From Myotis daubentonii (lineage: Eukaryota > Chordata > Mammalia > Chiroptera > Vespertilionidae), in contig NC_081849.1 in the NCBI RefSeq assembly GCF_963259705.1, forward strand, positions 54,160,093 through 54,224,092: DNA of 64,000 nucleotides, given 5' to 3'. This document shows positions 32,718 to 46,215 of the stretch, in pieces; within the stretch, counting starts at the first letter, position 1; each line of letters begins with the position of its first letter. Under the pieces are notes generated by a model that was not told where the DNA came from, ran no database searches, and was given only the letters and a program-made list of their open reading frames with translations. A program made the position numbers and the translations under genes.

Positions 32718-34905
32718 TACTTCTTTGGACCACTTAACATTTATAAGCACCTATTTCCTCGTTTTTATTGTAGGATAATAAGAGAACACACCTCATAGGA
32801 ATGTTCTATTAAATAGGTCATGCATTTAGCATTATTATTACTGAAAGGGAAGAACCTAGAAATCAGATATTTGCCTAAGGTTCAGAGACATATTTTGACA
32901 TTTTAGTTACTCAGCAATGAGTAGCAGAGAGCCACTGAAACTGATGTGAGGTTGTATATGGCTATCAACTGTAACATAGAAACATAAAGATAAGAGATAC
33001 ATGCTTTCTAAATACTGAAATTACTACACCAGGGATCGAGCAGAAGAACGGATTTTCAAGTACAAAATAGTGACCTTAAAGCGCTTTCTCTAACCTCTAA
33101 ATACAGTCCCTTTGCAGCATTTCCCGAGACCCCAGTTTTCCCTGCAAACAACCCTTCCCTTTAGTCTCTATCCATGGATCACCTTGAGAGCCTCTTATCT
33201 CTGTCACATTTTCGTTTTTCTTATCTTCTCTTTCAAGGGTTGAATGAAATCAATAAAAGGGTGTCACTTTCTAATAAGATGGATGCAAATCAAAGAAAAG
33301 GGAAAGGGTGACTTAAGCATTAAATTGACTAGTCTGTTACTTGTAGCAGAATTTCACAATTTAAGAGCCATCAATAGCAATTCACAGGTAAGCAGCATCA
33401 AAAAGCTTTGTCTGTGATGTCAAGAGGAGTTTACTTGGCTGCTTCTTGATGGCATAAGCATGTTAAGATTCCAAATAAAGAAAAGAAAAATCCCACTTCT
33501 CTCTGCAGATATAAGGCCATACCACAAAGCTCATTTCTAAGGAGGAAATGTGAATGCTGGAAGAGCCAACGTCTGAACTAGTTATTATGACTCGACGCCA
33601 AAGGATTTTTTAATTGCCACTAAAGTTGTTCCTACCCATTAATGTTAATTACCAATAATTTTCAGACCCTGCCAGCTAGAACAGCTTTGCAGGCATATAA
33701 ATTCAATAAATATGGTATAAGTAGAACTGGGAAGTGGTAAGGTTGAGGTCTAAAAACTCTAAAGGAAAAATAAGGCAAATATGAGTGGCGTTTCTATTGT
33801 GTCCTGAATTGAGCCGTTCTTGATCTGTCTGACACTTCCATCCCATAATCAAAATCTGTTCTTATCCCTTCTCAAGAAAGCTTTCTGCAGTGTGACGGTC
33901 ACAAACCCTCGACAGTGTTGGGAGATGAGGGGTTTGGGGCACTCATCTCTTGTAATGTTTGCCCACAAAACCCTTTCCTTGAGTGAGCTCTCTCTGAGAT
34001 TGTCAGGCACACTGAAAAAAGGACAGTGTCCTTGGGACTCCTAAAGACTGGAGCCACCCAGCTCACTTCATAGCTGCAGGAACAGATCTAAGCTTTGTAG
34101 GATCCGAAGCTTGTACAATTTGGGAACCCTCTCTGAGAAAAGAAGACAAAATTACAGACACAAAATCAAGTCCAACAGGGAGTTTTCTATAGAATGAGAA
34201 AATAAACAGACACAAATTGCAAGTTATTAAAAGACAACAAATACAAAAATAGGTGACCCCGTGATAATATTGCCTGCGCCTCTTCTTCCACCCAGAGTTT
34301 TAGAAAGTGTCCGTGCAAGAGAGAGGCTCTACTCTCCTAAAGCTAAACCCTCCACTAACTTGCCAGTTAAAGGTGACCAGACTATTTGCATCATTGAATC
34401 ACAACTCGTTATTTGGACCTCAAAAGGTTGTAAGAAATAATTTTAAAAATAATATATTTAGAAAATGTCTTGAGCAGTTCCTTTGGGTGTTTAAATAAAA
34501 GCAGACAATAATTAATGTTATTATAATTTAAATTTTGCCTATTATGTACTGCCTATTATAGAGACTAGTATATATTTGAGACCACCAACATCTTATTAAC
34601 TAATATTTTTATAAAATATTATCAAATGTCCTAGAGTATATTTGAGTGTCCTTTGGTGACGAAACTGTTTTTTTATTCCTTTAAATATTATGCTAATCTA
34701 TAGTACAACATTTTGTTTAAAAATATACTTAAGGATATGCTAAATAAATATTTCTATTTAAAAATATAAAGGTTGACATTCCATAGCTAATCATTTAGGA
34801 AAAGGAGGAATTAAAACATTTGAAATTGTATTGCTGCATTTTGAAAATCGTTCCTAATTTAATGCAAGCATATTAAAATAAGTCAGAAAAATGGAAATGT
34901 CTACG
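32718..34905. other. Intron 1, unique sequence
   Basis: No transposon recognised. 33540-33720 (ACTCGACGCCAAAGGATTTTT, TTAATGTTAATTACCAATAA) is complex, with homeobox-type TAATTA cores, and is a candidate conserved non-coding element. Confidence 0.45.
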
Positions 34906-35043
34906 CAGGCCGGTGTGGCTTGGTTAGCTGAGTGTTGTTCTGTGCACCTAAAGGTCGCTGGTTTAATTCCTGGCCTGGGCACATACCCCGGTTGCAGGTT
35001 CGATCTCTGGTTGAGGCACATATGGGAGGCAACCTATGGATGT
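34906..35043 (+). mobile_element. Ves-like SINE, 3'-truncated
   Basis: CAGGCCGGTGTGGCTTGGTT head, CGCTGGTTTAATTCCTGGCC box-B region, and GGTTCGATCTCTGG. It ends after GGAGGCAACCTATGGATG without the usual CT-rich part and tail. It belongs to an older subfamily. Confidence 0.85.
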
Positions 35044-38034
35044 TGGGAAGAATGCCAAGCAGAACAAGAAGCAGAAAATCTTTGCATTAACATGTTGCTT
35101 GGAGTCCAGTTTAATTACAATGTAAGATATAAGCAGCGGACATGAGCCTGGAAACCTAGTTTTTACCAGATTCTGCAGAGCCTTAAGGCTGGGCTAATGA
35201 GTTTATACTTGAACCTTTTGGTTCTATGGTATGGAAAATGGAGAGCCATTACCACAGAGAAATCTTCACTGAGTAGGCAGAAGCCAAAAGTTCACAGGCT
35301 GTGGCTCTGGACCGGGGGACAGATGATCCAGGCATTGAGCAGGGCACAATCTGGTTGGGGCCTGGGTTCTGAATTTTTATACATAAAGGAGAATACTGTA
35401 TTCAAGAGTTTGCCTTAGGCCGCTACGAGGCAGCTAAATGAACTGATAAATGCAAACCAGTGTTAATGGGCATTAATGCTGTGTCATCATGTATCTAACA
35501 CAGCTCTGCTGGAAACAGTCCGACTTTACCAAAGACATGAAGGTTAAGGTGCACCACTTCCAGAATTCTGATAGTTTAACAGATTGAGTCACTAGAGTGA
35601 AGGGGGCTCATATCAAAGCATGTAGACAGTACTAAGTTATTCAACAAAAGCACGGGACTCATGTATTTCAAAGTCCTTGGTATAAATCTATTATTTACAG
35701 AGATTCGATCCCATCTTTTTGAAGATGCTTTCAAAGTATCATAAGCTAAAAAACTGGTTCCCAGTACTCAAACTGCCCCAAATATGTCTCCTTCTTTACT
35801 GCTGTGATGTTAAACTAACACCTTTTGCTCTTTGCTCACATTTTCATAGTAGATTGGCAGTTCTTAGAGGGTGAGACTCCCTGACTTCTGTAAAACAGTG
35901 TTATTTCCTTAAGAGTTAACAAGTTTGCTGTTTCCAGTCTGATGAGTTTTCCTGTGTGTGCAGGTCTGGAGGCTAATAGCAGATGGAGAGCTCTCAAGCT
36001 CCCCGGTCCTGCCTGTGGAATGAATACCTGAAGGCTACGAAGGAACATTTATAGACTTGCGATGGTAAACAGTAGGACTGAAAGTAGTAAATGCTTTTAG
36101 TTGCTTTTCTGATGTCCCCAGCGCTCATGAAATCAATCTTCAAAATGAGAGGAAACTTAAATGGCCAGCTCCTTTGATAGCCTCTGGTTTGCCCCCAGTA
36201 CTGCCTGGTTTCAGTTATAAGACATTACACACTCCTAGGATAAAACTGTTTACTTGTCAGTTCCAGACATGATTCAGAGCTATATGTTGTTTATTAGTAA
36301 TAACCAAATACTTAATTATTTAAATTGGAGGACGAAAAGTACAGTGATTTTATAGGCATGAGTATTTGGAAGTCAATAAGATATTCCTCTTGCTGAGAAA
36401 CAAGCCATAGAGCCGGCCTTGTGTTTATTTATTATTCATTGTACTTTGCAGTTTGCTGAATTGTTGTGAAGCCCATTTACAGTTTTACACACCCTTTTAA
36501 AAGATGGTCACATAAAATCTTTGTTGGTTTTTTCCTTTCTCAGTTGGAATGCTTAGCTTTATAGGTAGATGACAAGAAAATTGTAACATATATTGGTTCA
36601 AACCAGAACATATTTGGTTTTCACTAAATCTTACTACAGCAATGAAACACCATCTACACATTTATCTGTAATAATAGGTAATCCAAATAAAGATGATTAA
36701 AATTTTCCAAAGCAATTTCAATTTTTTTATTCTGTGGTTATCTATTTAACAGATTCCTAAAGGTAGTAGGAGAGTTTATAATCAATAGTTTATTGAGGTT
36801 CTTATGATTAAGTGATATTAAAAAATAATACCTGTTTTCTCTTTTTGCTCTCTTAGCATCATTCTTTTTTTCTCTCACTTTTAAAAATAAAATAATATCA
36901 AGTACCTTGACATTATTAATTATTAATATGGGACATTTTAATGCCTAACTTTTATAAAGTTATTCTTGTTAGAGCTTACAAAATATTACAGAACTTCTGG
37001 AATACTTGATATCACAACTTTGGAGGATTTGCTCATTTCCTGGCTGTGGGCATTTCTAATTAGAGAATCCTTATACTTCCTCCTTTCTTTCAGATATTCC
37101 CATGGGAAAGCATTCAAATCTCAAAACAGATTTTTTTTTTCAGATTCAGAATGTACTTTCTGATTTCCCCTTTTTGCTTAAAATATTATTTCTGTTCTTA
37201 TTGTTTGCTATCATAGAATAGCTTGTACAATTGCTATTTATAATTCACTGCATTTAACATGAATTTGACCAAGCTGATACTAAGCCATTAAGTCAACACT
37301 TTCATTTTATTATTAAAATTATCTCATTGGATTATGTTCTATCTTAGATTAATATTAAGGTGTTAATACTACAAGTATTGTTCATTCTTTATTTTGAACA
37401 AGTTTTGCGTATTTATGTTTATACTATATTTGTTTATACTATAAATGTTTATACATTTTGAAGCGCATACATGTTAAACCCTCACTATCAACATAGAATA
37501 ATCATCTTTGTCTCAATTTTGCCAATAATTTTGATTTGATTAAAGGTGTCACATTTTCTTTTGGGAAGACAGTTGCATTACTTTATAAGTAAAAACTCAC
37601 ATGCATCACAGTGCTATGTGGAGCCATGTTGGAGCCTGAGACACAAAGGAAACCTGTGGACTCTGACTTTAATGAAAGCAAAGTCATCAATCATTTTTTT
37701 CAAAATCTACTTCTTCACTTGACTCTTTTTGAGTTGAGGAAGTTGCAATGTTTGAACATTTCTCTTGACCATGATACAATCTATAAAAATTTTAATTAGC
37801 TTCAGCTTAACTAAAATTTCAATGTTTTAACTAAAATGATACTAAATCATTTTGTGCCAAATTTTAGCATAAAAATAATTAAACATAAATCATTAAAACA
37901 TTTTTTAGCAACTAGGCTGTTCTGATAAAAATTACCCATTAAAAATTTAAAAGATGTTTGTAGGGGTACACATTTTCTTTTGCCTCAGACTCTGATACAG
38001 CTCAGCATTGCAGTAGTCTTTATTTAAAATTTTT
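35044..38034. other. Intron 1 sequence, no gene recognised
   Basis: Unassigned, mostly unique. Short frames at 35197, 35836 and 36966 have no recognised domains. Confidence 0.45.
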
Positions 38035-38200
38035 TAAATGTTTTTTATTGATTTCAGAGATAGGAAGGGAGAGGTAGAGATGATGAGAGAGAATCATTGA
38101 TTGGCTGCCTCCTACACATTCCAGTAGACCCACAACCCAAACATATGCCTTGACCAGGAACTGCACTAGGTCATGGGTACACATTCAATCACTGAGCCAA
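38035..38200 (-). mobile_element. Ves SINE, minus strand, diverged
   Basis: TTTTTTATTGATTTCAGAGA at the tail side, TTGGCTGCCTCCTACACATT in the middle, and AATCACTGAGCCAA at the head side, where it is truncated. Confidence 0.85.
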
Positions 38201-38539
38201 AATTTTTATATTATCTCAGGATGTTTTTTTCATATTTATTTTTAAAATATTACATTAAGATGTTATTTGATTACTAAATTTTTTGGCACTAAAATTTTAC
38301 ACTGAGACAAATGCCTCTCTTGCCACACCCTAGCTGTGGTTTAGGTATAGGACAAAATCACCAGTTATTAAAAAAATTTATATTAAAGTACAAATAATAC
38401 TAAAAAAATATTTTTCTAATAAACAAAAAAGAATAAGTTTATGTTTAATTAAAATTTATTTATTTTGGTTGTAATAAGCAAAAATGACTGTCCTATGATA
38501 GAGATACTGATTTATGCCTTTTTTTAAAAATAATTTTTA

Positions 38540-38796
38540 TTTCTTGAAGTATTACAAAGAGTATTACATATGTCTCCTTTTTTACCCCCCTTGACACTCC
38601 CCCAGCCCCCACCCCCCAGGTGTCTTGTGTCCACCGGTTATTCCTATATGCATGCATATAAGTCCTTCGGTTGATCTCTTAACCTCCCCCCCCAAGCCCT
38701 CCTCAGGCTTCCCACTGTAGTTTGACAGTCTGTTCAATGCTGCTCTGCCTCTGCATCTACCCCTGTTCATCAGTCTATACTGGTCCCCATTATCTG
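38540..38796 (-). mobile_element. L1-like G-rich 3' end
   Basis: On the minus strand: CAAGACACCTGGGGGGTGGG, then GACATATGTAATACTCTTTG and an A-rich tail at about 38540-38560. Layout and wording fit a bat L1 3' UTR. Its upstream side joins a 20-bp VNTR directly. Confidence 0.6.
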
Positions 38797-38981
38797 TCCC
38801 AACCTCACTGGAGCCGTCCCAACCTCACCAGGGCCATTTCAACCTCACCGGGGCCGTCCCGACCTCACTGGGGCCGTCTCAACGGGCCGTCTCAACCTCC
38901 CCAGGGCCATTCCGACTTCACCGGGGCCGTTTTGGCCTCACCGGGGCCGTCCCAGCCTCACCAGGGCCGTCCCGACCTCAC
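38797..38981. repeat. 20-bp GC-rich minisatellite, about 9.5 units
   Basis: Units of the type TCCCGACCTCACCGGGGCCG repeat from 38797. One unit is cut to 13 bp (TCTCAACGGGCCG at 38877). The array stops at a T-run at 38982. Confidence 0.92.
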
Positions 38982-39394
38982 TTTTTTATTGATCTTCCAG
39001 ATAGATTCTCCTAGTTAGGAAAAATGAAATATCCATACACACAGCTTAGGAACACAAGCTGTGACAGACTTTCTTAAAACAATCAGTATAAGACCTGAAG
39101 GAAAATATCTGTATTTCAGTACTGAAAGGGAAAATAGGATTAGTTTTTTATTTTGAAAGTTTACTCTTACACTTGTTTCTTTTTCATTTCAACTTTTAGA
39201 TTATTGCTGCTTGAGAATATTTTTATCATCTCTAAGGAAAATTTTGGAAAACAAAGAAAACTAGAATGCCAATATTAAGCCAGACATTAACTCAAACATT
39301 CATATCCCATAGATGATCATAATGTTTCTCATACCTGCCAAGCCCTGTGCCAGCGGCCAATGAAGCTGACAAGTGCCTTCCTACACCTCAGGGC

Positions 39395-39560
39395 AGAGCA
39401 TTTCAACTCTGCTGTGAGTTAGGAACCTCTGGGGAACTTCTAAGCAATAACGATACCTGGGCCTTCCCCAAGGCCAATTACTGGACATTTCTAGCAGATG
39501 GAGCCCAAGCATCAGCATTGTTTACAAGCTCCTCAGATAAAGTGCAGCCTGAATTGAACT
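39395..39560 (-). mobile_element. MER5A remnant
   Basis: GGGGAACTTCTAAGCAATAA, ACCTGGGCCTTCCCCAAGGCC and GTTTACAAGCTCCTCAGATAA follow the MER5A order on the minus strand. It is diverged. Confidence 0.65.
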
Positions 39561-41670
39561 CACTAGTACGGTCTACTGGAGAGGAAGGACACAGGCATCT
39601 CATACAATGATTCACCTATACGTTCAAAATGAGATGAGGCCAGAGAACAAAAGAATGCTGCTTTAGAAAGGAGCAGGGGCTGCCTACACAGGATGCACAG
39701 ACAGACCTTCCTCAGAGGTAAAATTTTAACAGAGATTGAAAATGATGAGGTGGCAATCATGTAAGGGGCAAGAACAGGACATTTCAGGCAGAGAAAAACA
39801 CAAGCCAATGTTCTGAACAGGAGAAAAAAAAATGATGAGGGTGCAGGATTGAGGGCAGCGAGGGAGGGACAGTGGCGGGAGGTGGCGTTAGGTAGGTGTG
39901 AAATTGGGGCGTGGAGAAGGAAAGTGACCAGGAAGTAATAGTTTTGTGAGCCTGCATTTCAAGCTCACTACTCTGCACTAGCCTTGCCCTTTCCCAGTTA
40001 CGTCACCGAGCATGTCTTTGAGACCTGGAGTAAGTAAAATGCAAGAGTTCAAGCTATAAAAAGGATATATGGTAGAGTTTACTGGAATTCATGTAGAATA
40101 TAAAGATAAATTTAAAAATAAGTTTGTCTCTCTTCTCTATTTGTTCTTCAAGTGTGAATAAACTTCTTTAATATTCCCTTGTTAGGATTAAAATGTGGAC
40201 AAACATTAATTTCTATGTAAACATTTAAGACATGACCATGTAAGCTCTGGCCAGAATAGGACTATGCCATAAAGATAAGCTACACAGTTTGAACTGAGGA
40301 ATTCTTTATTTGACAAACTATCTTCCCAGCAATTATGACCAAATTGGTTAAAGCTGCTAAAATGATAACTATTATGTTAGGTCAAAGCACTTATTGGTTC
40401 AATGACTGCCTTCAATATCATAGTGTGCAATAAAATGCCTTTCTCATAACTGTCATTTCCTCTAATTTGATTGAAATAGAGAAGTAGCTTTTACTGGAAC
40501 AGGATTATGACTTTTAACAACTGCCAGTGCACAGGGTAGATGCCACTTCTGTGACCTCATCCTTGTCCTATCCTATTGAGAAAAGGTTTTGAGGAACTTT
40601 TTTGAAAGACAGTCCATGCTCTTTCTTCTTTTATGGTCAATTGAAAAAAAAACATTTTTTTTTCTTTTATCAAACCAAGAAAATTATGTTATTCTCTTAA
40701 GAGCTACTGGTTAGTGTCACAGGCCATTTCAGTCCGGCTCTTTGGTGACATTACTTAGAAGATGGAAATGTCATTCCCAGGTGCCATTTTGCTTCAGGCA
40801 AGAGTAACCCTCAATTTCAAAAAAATACAAGAGGTCAAGCCTTTAGAAATCAATAGTAAATGGAGTGAAGATAGCTTTTTATGTATGGAACCTATTCCAA
40901 TTAAGAAAGCTTTCACCCATTTGGAATGAAGAACGAAAAAAGATTAGCTTTGGACAAAGACCACTGAACATTCCTGCCAAGCTGAGCTCCAGAGATTTGT
41001 ATCTGCCTGTATTATATTCAAAGCTTTGGCTGTTACTAAAATACTGCCAAATTATAAATTTCCTTTTATTTCAAGGGGAGTATTATGAAAGTTGTCTAGT
41101 TTCATGCAAATAGTTCATATATAACAGCAAATATGAACCTAAATACTCAATATGACCACATACTCTCAGAATGGAGAAAACAAACATTCCACCTTCTGCA
41201 ATTCTTAGAGATCTAAGTGTTTCTTTAGCTACTCTTCCAAGGGATACATTGCTTGTCTTGTAAAATAAACTACAATACATTTTTCTATCTAACTTTTCAG
41301 GATCTAAAAAGTAACTAATCTTGGTGAATATACTAGAAGCAAGGCATGCATCACCTTGGTTCAGAGAGTGTGAGGTGGCCATATATTTTGAAAGTGCTGG
41401 CTTCTCAAAGTAAAATTTGTATGGCAGATTTTTTTAGGGATGGTATAAATATATTGGAGTGAAGGTAACTCCTCAGTTAACTTAGTTATCTCTCTTTTTC
41501 TCAAGCTATATTTCCTGAGATCTAGGTTTGACTCGTGGCAACAATTTATTCCACTGGCTCTCTGGTATTTTATTTCCTATGATGAACTACTGTGAGGCTG
41601 GTGGTGGTGCTTTCTCTTCAGCTCTACTATTTAAGGAAGTTACTCCAGTATTTCAGGAGATAGAAATTTT
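39561..41670. other. Intron 1 sequence, no gene recognised
   Basis: Unassigned. A GA/GGT-rich patch at 39830-39930 shows no clear family. Confidence 0.45.
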
Positions 41671-41870
41671 AGCCTTGCCATGGTGGCTCAGTAGTTGAGC
41701 ATCAACCAATGAACCAGAAGGTCACTGTTCGATTCCTGGTAAGGGCACATGCCTGGGTTAAGGGCTCAATCCCTAGTGGGGGGCAGGAGGCAGCCGATCA
41801 ATAATTCTCCTTCATCATTGATGTTTCTATTTCTCTCTCCCTCTCTGAAATCAATAAAAAATATTTTCAA
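41671..41870 (+). mobile_element. Ves SINE
   Basis: GCCTTGCCATGGTGGCTCAG head, GTTCGATTCCTGGTAAGGGC box B, GGGCAGGAGGCAGCCGATC, CT-rich part, and GAAATCAATAAAAAAT tail. Confidence 0.93.
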
Positions 41871-42729
41871 AAGAAAAGGAAAAGCTTGTTTTGCTAAGGA
41901 CTCTTGTTCTATGGTCTGCTGATGCATCCTGAGAGTCCTTTTCGGGGGAGATTAGCACACTGAAGGATAATTTATGCCACTCCCTAAACAACTCATGCTT
42001 TTTCAATTCTTCTCCTTGGGAAAAACAAGTCAACAATTTTCTTAAAGAATCTTTTTTTTAATAGACTAAAACTAAACACATATTTGTGCTGACACTCCTA
42101 ACATTCCTGCTTAGTTGAAATATTCCCTTTTAAAATGTTAGCTGAGTTGAATACGGATACTTGGATAATGCTTCCTTTATCCATCTTTAGTCTCTGACAT
42201 TCTTAATGATATTTTCTAAAGTAGAGAGTATCAGTGAAAAATTTAAGTGGAATGTTGAAATCATAAAGTCATAGAACTTTCAAACAATTCCTCACTTTAA
42301 AAAAAGGTGACATTTTTATTATATTTTTGAAAGAAATATAAGAAGGAACATGATTTACATATGAGTGAAACTGTCCATGATGTGTTAGGTATTCAGAACC
42401 TTTAAAACTGAGGGGAATGTAATTCCAAATAAATTCATACATTAATTCAAATTTATTCAACACATTTATTATGTAATAACTGGATGGATCCCGTAATCTA
42501 GTAAAGTTAGTAATAACATATACTCTGTACATATTAAAATAAACTCAGGAAATTTAAAGTATCTTGCTCAAAGTTAGCCAGCTAGAAAATGGTCAATGTG
42601 AGACTACCTTTTGGTCTTGAGTTCAAGATTAGGATTGTTGAGATATCCAGTCAGAATACTAAAGGTTAAACATAATTAGACACCATGTTATTTTGTTTCT
42701 ATAATGAAAGGATGGTGGTGTGGTGTTAT
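41871..42729. other. Intron 1 sequence, no gene recognised
   Basis: Unassigned AT-rich sequence. Confidence 0.5.
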
Positions 42730-42945
42730 ATTTCTCCAATGGAAGGGTAATAGCTTTGCTAGTGACTAGCTTTATTCTCTGCTCTCCTCTTCTAGAAAAC
42801 AAGAAGAGTAATACTTACAGGGTTACTGTTGGAGCAAATTAGAAAAAAATATGTGCACAGAACCTGGCATGTTATCAGGTTCACCTACCATGATATATGG
42901 TAGCTGTTGCCATGGTTCACAACATTACTATTATTACATGCATAT
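42730..42945 (+). repeat. MIR-like SINE remnant
   Basis: TAATACTTACAGGGTTACTG followed by GTGCACAGAACCTGGCATG fits the MIR 3' half. Confidence 0.55.
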
Positions 42946-43984
42946 TTTTGAAAAAGTTCTATAATATATGAGACTTGCAACTCATTAAGGCATCTCTATT
43001 TACTACTCTCATGAAAGTTCAGTAAATATTTTTGTAGTAACTTATTTCATAAAACTCAGAGGAATAATTTCATTTCTTATTTTTCCCAACATCCCAATAA
43101 TCCAGCTTATAGGGCTACTCAAAGAAGTCTTCAGTGTGCGATTTTAAAACATCCAGGCATAGAGAAGTGTCAGTGAGTGTAGCAAAGAAGACCTGCCACA
43201 TTTAGCAACTGACTCCATCAGCCATTGTTTCCCATGGCCTCATTTTGCTACACCTCTTGGCTATCTTCCTAAGCCCGGCTGCAGTTGATTAGTGACTTCC
43301 TTTGGGACTTTACAGTGCCACTCTCTTAGTATGCCATTTTCCTTAATTGCTGTTGGCCTGCATACATTTCAAGCAAGAGGGGACAAGTTGACTGACTCTA
43401 TGCTATTCTCAGGCCACCAGAAACCAGTCAGATCAATCTCCACTGGATTTAGAGATAGTACTCCAGATTAGTCACTAAAATTCAAGCTCAATCTCCATAG
43501 AAGAGTTTTCAGTTCGACTGAATATTGAGACTATTCAGACATAAGGTAGAATACCAATAAAAGGGTTTAATGACACATGCTGCCTTGCAGAAAGAGTAGC
43601 TGACTGTGATGCCACCATTGAATGTGAGGTGTTGAAACTTTCACCAGCTTGAGGAATTGCTCATCACACTGCTCATGAGGCTTGTTAAATAAGTTCATAG
43701 CAATCAGAAAAGAGACAGATGGGTTTCTGTTTAAGCAAAGTAACTGTGAACACAGTCATAATATTTGAACTGAAATATGCAATATGCTTCCTATTTCAAC
43801 TTTTCTAACCTCAATGTATCATTATACTCCATTTCATAGAAATATAAATTAACATAATATCTATCAAAAGACTGGGAGTTCAAACTCTAGTTCAGAAGGA
43901 ATACTCCACAAAAATTTTAGGAAGACTACTTATTGCAATGATGTGATGAGTTCTAGAATATAAACCTAATGTAAGTAATTGACT

Positions 43985-44160
43985 ATAAACTTGCTGCATG
44001 CCAGAATCCTTAACTGACCTAGACTGTATCATTATTCTCAGCAATAATTCTGTGACCAGATATTATTCATATTTTATGGATGAAGAAAGCAAGATTCAGT
44101 GAGGTGACTATATTTCCCATGGTCATGCAGATAGCATTTGGATGAAATAAGATATTAAAC
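43985..44160 (-). repeat. MIR SINE remnant
   Basis: TTTTATGGATGAAGAAAGCA, ATTCAGTGAGGTGACTATAT and GGTCATGCAGATAGC are the MIR core read in its common orientation. Confidence 0.6.
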
Positions 44161-45979
44161 CAGCTATATTTAGCTTTAAAGTTTATAGATCTCTCATCAC
44201 AGAATTGTGTTTTCTGTACATCTCTTGCTGATCATAATAAAGCATACTGGCAAAACAGAAAATATACCAAGAATAACCAAAATAATAGTCTTAAACTGTA
44301 TGAAGATCTGAAAATGTTTAACCTAGAATTAGTTATCAATTCACTTACCCAATTAAAATATAATGAGTGCCAAATGTGAGCCAGTTTGGATGGTAGAATT
44401 CCAGAAAATTACCAAGATTTGCTTTGTATCCTCAATAGCCTACTTAGTATTAGAGAAAGAGAAAAAGAAAATACTGATTTCCATGTGGTGCAAGCTATAT
44501 GCATAGGTACTATGGAAAGACAAAACTGAGTACCTACTCAGTCTCTAACTGGGTGGAGCATAACGACCTGACCAAGAAGGCATTAACTGAACTCGCATTA
44601 CAGGACTCAAAGGAGTTAGCCTGTCAAGTGAAATGGAAAAGAATGTATGCAGGGCAGTTAGTTGATAGACAATGTGGAAAGCGAAATGTTGGTGTAATCT
44701 GTCTAAAGGCAGTAATGTTAGGACATTGTAGTAAATGATACTAGAAAGTAGATGAAAACTAATTCTAAAGGGCGCGCTAAATAGTTTGGACTTCATATGG
44801 AATATGGTGGCAGATAAGTGACATTTTTTAAATTAGAGAATAACAGAATAAAATCCACATTTTAGAGAGAACTAATACAGCACTATGAAGAATAGACTGA
44901 AGGTGGGTATGGCTTCGGATATGTGGACTAGCAAGCTATTGCAGTGGTCCACAGTAAATGATAACGAAGAATTGAAAAAAGTTTCAGTGCCGTTATTCAG
45001 TGGTACTTACTAAATAGATATGAGGTAAAACAAGTTTAGGAAAACTTTCTAGACTGGATAATTTCATAAATACTGAGTCCAGATACTAAGTTAGGGAATA
45101 CAGAAGTAGAACCTGGTTTGGTGAAGAAGATGAATTCAAACCCAATTCAGACATGTTGTGTGGGACAAAGACCTAGACATGTTCAGTAGGCAGTTAATTA
45201 AATTCATAAATGAGGGTGAAATTGCCAAGGGGTAATACGTTGTTTTAAAGATTTATCACAGAAAAAAAAAGATTAATCTTCTAATGTGATTCCATTAAGC
45301 ATATATAAGACAAATAGCCAAAAGATACAAGTAGATTTTAATTCTGTATAAGGAAGAACTTCTAAAAATGCTATGAAACATGAAGGTGCTATCTCAGAAG
45401 AGAAATTCTTAGTAATGTTCAAAGAGAAGGAAGTAACAAATATTATGAATGTGAAATGGAGTTCCAGAATATTAATAGATGAGGGTTTACAGACCCATAT
45501 ACTATAGGTACCAGGCAGGTTAACATACATAATTGAAGAGTGTCAGCAGTAACATACTATGGAGAACACACATCCTAATTATAATGGAAAATGAGTTGTG
45601 TCCTGATTATGGCTGTAAGGGAATACAAACCCACCATTATAGTTTTGATCAGAAGTTCATGAACTCTGGAAATAAGAATTGTGTGGCAAATATGAAGATT
45701 TCAGATACTAGCAATGAATTCAATATCTTTAAATTTGGCAAGGCCAAAGGGATTGCCATCTCTGTGGATTTAACAATGGATTCTGATAACATTTCCTCCT
45801 ATGAGCTTTGTTGTCCTTTCAACCTGTGATCTCCAAAAAAATACTGTAACTTCTGGTTTTTAACATAATAGTTTGATTTCCTATATTTGGATCTAATTGT
45901 ATTATTTGCCATTGACCAACCTATCTTTTGCCTTCCAAAACATTACTGTATTACATTCCCAGACTGTTGACTGCTCTTT
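44161..45979. other. Intron 1 with an unassigned ancient repeat
   Basis: 44820-45215 (GCAAGCTATTGCAGTGGTCCA, then ACATGTTCAGTAGGCAGTTAA) reads like a widespread old mammalian repeat whose family I cannot name. A 98-codon frame at 45533 has no recognised domain. Confidence 0.4.
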
Positions 45980-46215
45980 GCCTCTTTAAGGCCCAACTCA
46001 TGCCCCAAAGTCTTCACAGATAACCTCAGGAAGACCAAACTGAATCCTCATTTTCCTTAAGTCAGTTAACAATTTCTTTTTCATGCTTGTTATATGCTAC
46101 CATATTTTTGGACTACAAATTCCTTGAGGATACTGATGACTTACACAATGTTATATCTTTTATGGTATTCTGTACAAATTTAATGTATAGTGAATATTTC
46201 TTAAATAAACAAAGC
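45980..46215 (+). repeat. L2 LINE 3' fragment
   Basis: GGCCCAACTCATGCCCCAAAG, then GGACTACAAATTCCTTGAGG and TTAAATAAACAAAG follow the L2 3' end order. Confidence 0.65.
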
